Source of the DNA: an uncultured Ruminococcus sp. | GTDB taxonomy: Bacteria > Bacillota > Clostridia > Oscillospirales > Ruminococcaceae | Reading direction: 5' to 3' | Assembly: GCA_900539835.1 (NCBI GenBank) | Contig: UQDR01000039.1 | Span: forward strand, 1 to 7,533 | Length of the DNA: 7,533 bases | Shown here: positions 1-6,100 of the stretch, piece after piece | Position numbering within the stretch: the first letter of the stretch is position 1 | How the letters are laid out: each line of letters opens with the position of its first letter | The notes under the pieces: generated by a model | Seen by the model: only the letters and a program-made list of their open reading frames with translations | What the model was told of the DNA's origin: nothing | Database searches by the model: none | Made by a program: the position numbers and the translations under genes

Positions 1-106
1 TCCGAGATAGCATGAAATATACTTCACCCGTTTCGCGGGAACAAAACTTAAAGTCCTCACAAACTGGTCCGTATTGCTCCGTGCGGCCGAGCACCCCTTC
101 ACTTAT
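1..106. other. GC-richer stretch without a convincing gene; possible 3' part of a structured RNA or repeat
   Basis: By hand count 51 of the first 100 bases are G or C, against 32 of the 150 bases at 151-300, so this stretch differs in composition from the DNA after it. Short inverted repeats are visible: CCCG (27-30) with CGGG (36-39), and GTGC (81-84) with GCAC (91-94). A terminator follows at once on the + strand. One + frame is open from base 3 to a stop at 148-150, and a minus-strand frame is also open across the whole stretch. Neither has a ribosome binding site with a start, and the + frame runs through the terminator. I read it as the end of a structured RNA, a transcribed leader or a dispersed repeat, and recognise no known RNA family. 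Confidence 0.3.
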
Positions 107-127
107 AGCCTCATTTGAGGCTTTTTT
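107..127 (+). terminator. Rho-independent terminator of an upstream transcript
   Basis: AGCCTC (107-112) pairs with GAGGCT (117-122) around an ATTT loop, and the 3' arm runs into six T residues (122-127). The reverse strand has no T tract after the stem, so it works for + strand transcripts entering from the left. It ends whatever is encoded in or before 1-106 and separates it from the sporulation cluster. Confidence 0.75.
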
Positions 128-143
128 GCACGCAAACGTGCAA
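126..143. repeat. 7-bp inverted repeat just after the terminator
   Basis: TTGCACG (126-132) and CGTGCAA (137-143) are perfect complements around a CAAA loop. The left arm starts in the U tract of the preceding terminator, giving two hairpins back to back. No T run follows on either strand, so it is not a classical terminator. It could be a transcript-end stabiliser or part of the repeat or RNA to its left. Confidence 0.55.
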
Positions 144-191
144 CTTTGAATGAAATATGTCTTAGTTAAAACAAAATTTGTATTATTGCAT

Positions 192-235
192 AAAAACAGC
201 TATACATTTCTGTACAGAATGTATAGCTGTTTTTT
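192..235. terminator. Long AT-rich inverted repeat, probably a bidirectional terminator
   Basis: A perfect 17-bp stem pairs 192-208 with 218-234. Its core is ACAGCTATACATT against AATGTATAGCTGT, flanked by an A run on the left and a T run (230-235) on the right. The loop region (TCTGTACAGA with the first base of the right arm) is itself palindromic. A on one side and T on the other gives a U tract in transcripts of either direction. It lies about 100 bases before the spoIIGA promoter and would insulate the sporulation operon. A small mobile palindromic repeat is an alternative. Confidence 0.6.
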
Positions 236-298
236 ATATGTGAAAAAATATTATAAGTTTCAATTAATCTAAGGGTTATTTTTTTGCTGTATTACAAA

Positions 299-332
299 AT
301 CGACAAATATATCACAGCCGCCGCTTTATAAT
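299..332 (+). promoter_or_regulatory. Candidate spoIIG-type promoter with overlapping Spo0A box
   Basis: A perfect -10 hexamer TATAAT (327-332) lies 34 bases before the spoIIGA start codon. No good -35 sits 17 bases upstream, but TCGACA (300-305, 4/6 to TTGACA) lies 21 bases upstream. The heptamer ATCGACA (299-305) reads TGTCGAT on the other strand, 6/7 to the Spo0A box TGTCGAA. In Bacillus subtilis the spoIIG promoter is known for sigma-A sites with a 22-bp spacer and 0A boxes at the -35, activated by phosphorylated Spo0A. The same design is inferred here. Only one box is seen, so confidence is moderate. Confidence 0.55.
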
Positions 333-366
333 TAATACAAGCCGATTTAAAGGGGGACAGATCAGA

Positions 367-1197
367 ATGAAAATTTATCTTGACGTCCTTATCATAACAA
401 ACTGCATAATGACCATGATATATCTTCAATGCATAAGCAGGATTACTCATTCAAAAATCAGTAAAGCCCGAATTGTTATAAGCAGTTTGACAGGCGGGGT
501 TTCTTCACTGATAGTTGCTGTTAATGCCCAAGGATTTATACAATCGTGTGCAGTAACGACGGTAAAATTTTTATTAATAGGTCTTATTGTTTTTATAGCT
601 TTCAACATAAGAAAGCCTAAGGATTTTGCAAAATACATATTCCTCTATTTCTTTATGGAGCTTATTTTTGCCGGAATTTCTCTTTTATTATGGCAGATTA
701 CAGACAGCAGAATCATATATATAAAAAATTATACCGTTTATTTTGATATATCTCTTATTCATCTTGTAATTGCAGCTATTGTGATTTACGGTATAATTTC
801 AATATACGAATGGCTTCTCCGAAGAAAATTCAATGCGTCAGAAAAGTATAAAGCTAAATATCTCATCGGCAATTATGAAATTGAGCTTCCGGCAATTGCA
901 GACAGTGGGAACAAGTTATGCGATGTTTTTACAGGAATGCCTATTGTAATATTTTATTCAGGAGAGCTTTTTGAGCATTTTAATCTTGATGACGAACGCT
1001 CTTATCCATTAGGCAGTTTTCATATAACACCTTATTCTACCGTTTCAGGAGAGGGTGTGATGCCTGTCACGTCTAAAGGCAGGGTAACTATTACTGACAG
1101 CATGGGAAATTCAAAATCAGTGAAATGCTGCATCGGTATTATTCATAACGGAAAAAATAAGTCACGGGCAATTTTTAACCCTTGTCTTCTACAATAA
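367..1197 (+). CDS. spoIIGA: Sigma-E processing peptidase SpoIIGA (membrane aspartic protease)
   Basis: This 276-residue protein is SpoIIGA, the mother-cell protease that removes the N-terminal pro-sequence of pro-sigma-E once SpoIIR signals from the forespore. The N-terminal half shows five hydrophobic segments at about residues 4-21, 35-52, 62-79, 90-111 and 128-151, the family's five-span membrane domain. The cytoplasmic half carries the aspartic-protease motif ADSGN, with catalytic Asp179 (DSGN 179-182). It is somewhat shorter than the roughly 309-residue B. subtilis protein but complete at both ends. The start is supported by AAAGGGGGA (349-357), nine bases before ATG. sigE begins 32 bases after its stop, the usual operon order. 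Identification rests on topology, the DSGN motif and the sigE neighbour; overall sequence conservation in this family is low. Confidence 0.93.
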   Translation: MKIYLDVLIITNCIMTMIYLQCISRITHSKISKARIVISSLTGGVSSLIVAVNAQGFIQSCAVTTVKFLLIGLIVFIAFNIRKPKDFAKYIFLYFFMELIFAGISLLLWQITDSRIIYIKNYTVYFDISLIHLVIAAIVIYGIISIYEWLLRRKFNASEKYKAKYLIGNYEIELPAIADSGNKLCDVFTGMPIVIFYSGELFEHFNLDDERSYPLGSFHITPYSTVSGEGVMPVTSKGRVTITDSMGNSKSVKCCIGIIHNGKNKSRAIFNPCLLQ

Positions 1198-1211
1198 TTA
1201 TTATTTTACAG

Positions 1212-1217
1212 AAAGGA
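1212..1217 (+). promoter_or_regulatory. Ribosome binding site that fixes the sigE start
   Basis: AAAGGA lies 12 bases before the ATG at 1230. The frame is open upstream to a TTG at 1182 inside spoIIGA, which would add 16 residues. The 1230 ATG is preferred because it has this Shine-Dalgarno and gives a 239-residue product that lines up without gaps with the start of the B. subtilis pro-sigma-E pro-sequence. Confidence 0.7.
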
Positions 1218-1229
1218 TCTAATAGAACT

Positions 1230-1949
1230 ATGAACATTTTAAGCGACCTGAGGTTAAAGCTAAGCATTATTCTGTCACGGAGATTTTTAAAAGAAATTGA
1301 TAATGTTGATTACATAAACGGTGCAGATTCACTGCCCCCTCCCCTATCGAAGGAGGATGAGCAAAAGGCTTTTGAGCTTATCAAAACAGATGAAAAGAAA
1401 GCGAGAGAGCTTCTCATAGTTCACAATCTCAGACTTGTAGTTTATATAGCAAAAAAATTTGAATCCACCGGTGTTGGTATTGAAGATCTGATTTCCATAG
1501 GTTCAATAGGTCTGATAAAAGCTGTAAAGACATTTTGTCCTGATAAAAACATTAAGCTTGCCACATATGCTTCAAGATGCATTGAAAATGAAATTTTAAT
1601 GTTTCTTCGCAAGTCAACCCAATACAGGAACGAAATCTCAATTGACGAACCTCTGAATATTGACTGGGACGGCAATGAATTGCTTCTATCAGATATTCTC
1701 GGCACTGATGATGACACTGTAAACAAGGGTATAGAAAGCCAAGTAGAAAAGGACCTTCTGAGAAAAGAAATTGATAAGCTCAGCACAAGGGAAAAACAAA
1801 TCATGGAAATGCGTTTTGGGCTTAAAAACGGTAAGGAAATGACCCAAAAACAAGTAGCAGATGTTGTAGGAATTTCACAGTCATATATTTCACGGCTGGA
1901 AAAGCGAATAATTAAGCATATAAGAAAAAACCTTGAAAAAATATGTTGA
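1230..1949 (+). CDS. sigE: RNA polymerase sporulation sigma factor, pro-sigma-E
   Basis: The 239-residue product is pro-sigma-E, the first mother-cell sigma factor of sporulation, made inactive and cleaved by SpoIIGA. The N-terminal pro-sequence (about residues 1-27) is amphipathic and basic, followed by the family hallmark SLPPPLSKEDE from residue 34. Region 2 starts at NLRLVVYIAKKFE (residue 66), with core-binding IEDLISIGSIGLIKAV from 84 and -10 recognition NIKLATYASRCIENEI from 97. The signature DEPLNIDWDGNELLLSD is intact. The region 4 helix-turn-helix is at about 205-228 (TQKQVADVVGISQSYISRL). Around the processing site DNVDYING replaces B. subtilis DEVYYIGG, so Glu25 is Asn and Tyr27 is Asp, while Tyr28 and spacing are kept. 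It should be co-transcribed with spoIIGA. No terminator is visible before sigG. Confidence 0.97.
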   Translation: MNILSDLRLKLSIILSRRFLKEIDNVDYINGADSLPPPLSKEDEQKAFELIKTDEKKARELLIVHNLRLVVYIAKKFESTGVGIEDLISIGSIGLIKAVKTFCPDKNIKLATYASRCIENEILMFLRKSTQYRNEISIDEPLNIDWDGNELLLSDILGTDDDTVNKGIESQVEKDLLRKEIDKLSTREKQIMEMRFGLKNGKEMTQKQVADVVGISQSYISRLEKRIIKHIRKNLEKIC

Positions 1950-2039
1950 TTTATGATATTTTTTAACCATTCGGAAAAGCTGAATTATAGATTATTCTGA
2001 TACTTTTTGACATTGCTAAATTTTTCATTTATAAATACT

Positions 2040-2069
2040 GCATAGCTGACAACTCCTTTGGTAATAATT
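2040..2069 (+). promoter_or_regulatory. Forespore promoter of sigG (sigma-F type, possibly also sigma-G)
   Basis: GCATA (2040-2044) matches the sigma-F -35 consensus GYWTA perfectly. After 15 bases comes GGTAATAATT (2060-2069), matching GGNNANAHTR except at the last base. The 15-base spacing is what sigma-F promoters use. GCATA also fits the sigma-G -35 GHATR, with a weaker AT-rich -10 at about 2063-2069, so autoactivation is possible. The start point would fall near 2075, giving a leader of about 20 bases. In B. subtilis sigG is transcribed first by sigma-F and then by sigma-G. Confidence 0.72.
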
Positions 2070-2099
2070 ATGTTATCAAGGAATTAGGAGTTAGTATGC
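2040..2099 (+). promoter_or_regulatory. Imperfect hairpin that would sequester the sigG ribosome binding site in read-through mRNA
   Basis: AACTCCT (2051-2057) pairs perfectly with AGGAGTT (2086-2092), which contains the sigG Shine-Dalgarno AGGAG. Inside it TTGGTAA (2058-2064) pairs with TTATCAA (2073-2079) with one G-U pair, leaving GGAATT bulged. Outside it GCATA (2040-2044) can pair with TATGC (2095-2099), covering the start codon. Only an mRNA entering from spoIIGA-sigE would carry both arms. A transcript from the 2040-2069 promoter would start beyond the 5' arm and be free. A comparable leader hairpin is known upstream of B. subtilis sigG; its action here is inferred. Confidence 0.7.
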
Positions 2100-2866
2100 A
2101 GTATAATAAAGTTGAAATCAGCGGTGTTAACACCGATGATCTTATAGTTCTTAAAGAATCGGAAAAAATGGAGCTTTTAAAGCGTGCGAAGGAAGGCGAC
2201 AAAAAAGCACGGGAGCAGCTTATCAACGGCAACTTACGTCTTGTCCTCAGTGTTCTTCAACGTTTTGTCAGCCGTGGAGAATCTGCTGATGATTTATTTC
2301 AAGTAGGAGTCGTTGGTCTTATAAAAGCTATTGATAATTTTGATATTAATTATCAAGTTAAATTCAGTACCTATTGTGTACCGATGATACTTGGTGAGCT
2401 TCGCCGTTACATGCGTGATTATCAGCCCCTCAGGGTCAGCCGTTCGTTGCGAGATATGGCATATAAGGCTATGCAAGCAAAAGAGAAGCTGACAAACAAG
2501 CATCAAAAGGAACCCACAATTGATGAAATTGCAAAAGAGATAGGTGCAAAACGCTCAGAGGTTGTCACTGCATTGGAATCTGTAAGTGATCCGATTTCAT
2601 TATATGAACCTGTGTTTTCGGATGCAGGAGATACGCTTTTTGTGCTTGATCAGGTCAGTGACAGCAGCGACGCCACGGAATGGCTTGAGGAGCTATCTAT
2701 AAAAGAAGCAATCAACTCACTTCTCCCCCGTGAAAAAAACATATTATATCTTAGATTTTTTCAAGGAAAAACACAAGTCGAGGTTGCCAACAGCATAGGT
2801 ATTTCCCAAGCTCAGGTTTCACGTCTTGAAAAGGGCGCTCTTAATAGAATAAAAAATCAGATATAA
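2096..2866 (+). CDS. sigG: RNA polymerase sporulation sigma factor sigma-G
   Basis: The 256-residue product is sigma-G, which directs late forespore genes such as those for small acid-soluble proteins and germination. The N-terminus carries the sigma-G hallmark NKVEISGVNT (residues 4-13). Region 2 includes NGNLRLVLSV from 44, DDLFQVGVVGLIKAIDNFD at 65-83, and KFSTYCVPMILGELRRYMRD at 89-108. RVSRSLRDMAYKA opens region 3 at about 113. The region 4 helix-turn-helix covers TQVEVANSIGISQAQVSRL near 226-244. Asn44 aligns with B. subtilis Asn45, reported to set sensitivity to the anti-sigma factor Gin/CsfB. The ATG is preceded by AGGAG with a five-base spacer. Unlike sigE it has no pro-sequence. The 146-base gap after sigE holds its own promoter and the RBS-masking hairpin. 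Confidence 0.97.
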   Translation: MQYNKVEISGVNTDDLIVLKESEKMELLKRAKEGDKKAREQLINGNLRLVLSVLQRFVSRGESADDLFQVGVVGLIKAIDNFDINYQVKFSTYCVPMILGELRRYMRDYQPLRVSRSLRDMAYKAMQAKEKLTNKHQKEPTIDEIAKEIGAKRSEVVTALESVSDPISLYEPVFSDAGDTLFVLDQVSDSSDATEWLEELSIKEAINSLLPREKNILYLRFFQGKTQVEVANSIGISQAQVSRLEKGALNRIKNQI

Positions 2867-2880
2867 AATTAATCTTAACA

Positions 2881-2926
2881 AAAATATAAAGGAAATCCGA
2901 TATTGAGGTTTCCTTTATATTTTTTT
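2881..2926 (+). terminator. Rho-independent terminator closing the spoIIGA-sigE-sigG cluster
   Basis: A perfect 15-bp stem pairs 2881-2895 with 2909-2923; the GC-containing part is AAAGGAAA against TTTCCTTT. It has a 13-base loop and a T run to 2926. It begins 14 bases after the sigG stop codon. The A-rich left arm means it could also act weakly on minus-strand transcripts. Confidence 0.85.
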
Positions 2927-3103
2927 ATTATCTAATTGTATTGTTTTAATATTTTATAAATAGTTATACAAAAAACAAAATATTTTTTGTGTATATTTTA
3001 TATTTTTTTCAATTAATTGGGCAAATTAATGGCTAAAATGCACATAAATGATAATCTAAAATTAGCGAAAAAGGAGAAATGTTGTTTACACCTATCATAA
3101 TTA
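2927..3103. other. AT-rich spacer before the mannanase promoter
   Basis: No gene is supported here. TATACAAAAAA (2965-2975) and TTTTTTGTGTATA (2983-2995) form an AT-only imperfect inverted repeat with a two-base insertion, and long A and T tracts run to about 3010. Such tracts can bend DNA or act as an upstream element for the promoter at 3104, but nothing more specific can be shown. I see no CcpA-type cre site and no riboswitch-like structure. Confidence 0.5.
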
Positions 3104-3132
3104 TTGACACTAAAAAATGCAAATGATATAAT
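3104..3132 (+). promoter_or_regulatory. Perfect-consensus sigma-A promoter of the mannanase gene
   Basis: TTGACA (3104-3109) and TATAAT (3127-3132) are both 6/6 matches and are separated by exactly 17 bases. TG one base before the -10 (3124-3125) adds an extended -10. Transcription should start near 3139, giving a leader of about 44 bases. A promoter this strong with no visible activator site suggests high or constitutive vegetative expression unless a repressor intervenes. Confidence 0.88.
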
Positions 3133-3139
3133 TCATTTG

Positions 3140-3157
3140 TTGGGTATTTCGACCCAA
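3140..3157 (+). promoter_or_regulatory. Dyad at the predicted transcription start: 5' mRNA hairpin or operator
   Basis: TTGGGT (3140-3145) and ACCCAA (3152-3157) are perfect complements around ATTTCG. The dyad begins about at the predicted first transcribed base. It may form a 5'-terminal stem-loop that stabilises the mRNA, or be an operator for a repressor blocking the strong promoter. It has no U tract and lies too early to be an attenuator. The ribosome binding site AAAGGGGA (3167-3174) stays outside it, eight bases before the ATG. Confidence 0.55.
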
Positions 3158-3182
3158 TAATTTTTAAAAGGGGATGTTTTAA

Positions 3183-6100
3183 ATGTTATTGTCCAGAGTG
3201 ATAACGTCTGTTGCTGTTGCAGCTGCAATGTTAATTAACGCTTTGCCGTTTACCACATTAGCAGCTGATAAGAATACTGCTGAAACGTTATCCTATCCGG
3301 AAGGTTTTGTTTATGCAAACGGAACAAAGTTCATGTGCGACGGTAGTCCGTATTATTACGGCGGAACAAACTGCTACTATCTTACTTTCAAATCCAAAAA
3401 CAGTGTTGACAATGTATTTGAAGATGCTGAAAATATGGGTTTAAAAGTCATTCGTGTTTGGGGAAATTTAGATGTAGGTGTTAAAACTGACAAAATTAAT
3501 CCGGAAAACGGCGCACCTGTTTTTACAAATAACAACGATGGTCCCGGTGAAAAAGACGGAATCTATTTTCAATATTTTGATAAACAAAAGAACAGACCAG
3601 TAGTAAACGAAGGTGCTGACGGTATTCAAAAGCTGGACTATGCAATTGCGCAAGCTGAAAAACATGACATGAAACTACTGATTACATTTACAAACTATTG
3701 GGACGCTTTCGGCGGAATGGGTCAGTATGTAGATTGGGCTGAAGAAATCGGTATCACAGGTTTGAAAAAAGATGATTTCTACACAAATAAACAGCTTAAA
3801 ACATGGTATAAAGATTATATAAAAACATTATTAAATCATGAAAATGTATATACAGGAAGAAAGCTGAAAGATGAACCGGGCGTATTCGCTTGGGAGCTTT
3901 CTAATGAACCAAGATGTAATTCAGACGCTCAATGTAAAAATGATATTTTATATAATTGGGCAAAAGAAATGTCTGAGTATGTAAAATCCATTGACCCATA
4001 TCATATGGTAGCTCTTGGCGACGAAGGATTTTTCAATAAACCATACGGCTATTATAATGATTATACAACATCAAATTATGCATTTTACGGAGCTGAAGGC
4101 GTTGACTTTGAAAAGCTCATGACTATTGATACTTTGGACTTCGGTACTCCTCACCTATATCTTGATCAATGGGGAATGAAACATACTGGTTCAGGACAGG
4201 ATGATTTACTTTGGTTCAGAATTCACGGTGAAACATGTGCGGATCTTAATAAGCCTGTAATTCTTGAAGAATTCGGTCTTACTAACAGAAGCATAAGGGA
4301 CAGCGAATATGAGCAATGGTTTGAAGTTCTTGAAGGTAATGTTTACGATAACGTTGAATATGCCGGTACAAACTATTGGATGATTGCTTCATATGTAGAC
4401 GGTACGCTTTATCCTGACTATGACCAATACACCGTTTATGGTCCTGAGGGTCTTGAAACAGAAACAACAAGACAGCTTATCATGAAGCATGCAGAAAAAA
4501 TGAGCAAGAAAAATATTGTTAATACAGTTAATCCTTCTTCAGCATCATTTGACAGAAGTACACCAAATGATCTTAAATTTACAACATCATTTAAGATGGG
4601 CAGCTTCTCAGGACTTGAATGTAATGGAACCAAACTTGTAAGCGGTACTGATTATATATTTAATAATGGCGTTATAACTTTAAAGGGAAGCTATCTTGCT
4701 AAACAAGAACTTTCAAAATATACTTTTAAAGTACTTGCAACCGCAGGTAACTCACCTAAATTTACAGTAGTTGTAAGCGACAGCTCAATCCCTAAGCCTG
4801 AAATCTCACCTAAATTTGCTACAACTGATATAAATCCAAGAGTTTGCAAGGACATAACTATTAAAATGGATACCAAAACCAGTGAATTCAGAGGGATTAT
4901 GCTGGATGGAAAGTATCTTAACAATGGTACAGATTATACAGTATCAGGCTCTACAGTTACAATAAAGAAATCATTTATCAAAACGCTTTCAACGGGAACA
5001 GCTTCCCTTGTATTTGATTTCTATGAAGGCGAGGACTGCGAGTTTACGCTAACAGTAGCTGATACTACAGGACTTGACGAATTTGACACATTTGAAAGCT
5101 ATAGCAGTGATTCGGATTTATGGAAATCATATTCATCAAATCCAAATGGCAACAAAATGGGACTGGCTCTTGCAAATAAAAACGAAAGCCAAGCTCTTGC
5201 ATTTACATATGATATAGGTTCTCCTAACGGTTATTGCGGAGTAAATCATCCAATAGCCAAGAGAGATATGTCTTCGTTTACAGGAGTTCAGCTCTGGGTT
5301 GAAGGCGATGGCAGCGGAAATAGCTTAACATTACAACTTAGAGATGCAAATAATAAGTACTTTGAAACTCAAATAAAGCTTGACTTTACAAGCGGAAAAA
5401 CAATAAAAATACCTTTTAGTGAGTTTAAAGCACCAAGCTGGCAAAGCGGTGGTTCACTTGACACAACCTCTATTGATCAATTCTCACTTTATGGCGGAGA
5501 TGGCGGTAACACAACTAAGGGTACGATTTATATAGACGATATAATCATTTATAATAACGAAGAAGTCCTTAATGTACCTCATCTTACTGAAAACTCTGCT
5601 ACATTTGACGGAAATAATCCTGAAAGTATCCTAACAAAGCTTATTCTCTTCGGTGCTTCTATTGATTCAATAAAATGTGCAAATCAGAAGCTTACAGCAA
5701 ATGTGGATTATTCATGGAATGGAAGTCAGGTTATGATAAATACATCATACCTTAACACATTAAAGAATGGTACATACAATCTTGTTTATAATTTCAGTGA
5801 TGGTAACTCCGACACATTCACAGTTACTGTTGTAAACAGCAAAGTAGGCAGCGAGCATAATCACTCCTATGTTGGCAAAATAACTAAGAACGCTACTTGT
5901 ACACAAGATGGCGAAAAATTATATACATGCTCATGCGGTAACAGCTATTCCGAAAAGATACCTGCAACCGGACATAAGATGACAACTGAAAAAGCTGACG
6001 CTACATGCACTACAGACGGATATATTAAACATACATGCTCAGTATGTGATTACAATTATAGCGAAACAATTTCTGCAACCGGACATAAGATGACAACTGA

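Noticed and set aside
3..150. Open + strand frame through the GC-richer stretch
   Set aside because: It has no start with a ribosome binding site, runs straight through the terminator stem and U tract, and the opposite strand is equally open, so coding is not supported.
178..206. TTGTAT-17-TATACA promoter-like pair
   Set aside because: The -10 candidate lies inside the left arm of the long palindrome and transcripts would run directly into its terminator; matches are modest and likely due to AT richness.
1182..1229. TTG-initiated 16-residue N-terminal extension of sigE overlapping the end of spoIIGA
   Set aside because: No Shine-Dalgarno precedes the TTG, the added residues do not resemble a sigma-E pro-sequence, and the ATG at 1230 has AAAGGA upstream and gives the family's normal length.
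3079..3126. 15-codon ORF (ATG at 3079, TGA at 3124) after AAGGAG upstream of the mannanase promoter
   Set aside because: The Shine-Dalgarno is only about two or three bases from the ATG, the ORF overlaps both promoter hexamers' spacer region, and it lies before the predicted transcription start.
3174..3182. Two-codon minimal ORF ATG-TTT-TAA abutting the mannanase start
   Set aside because: Its ATG overlaps the ribosome binding site and cannot be loaded independently; it is simply the in-frame stop before the true start.
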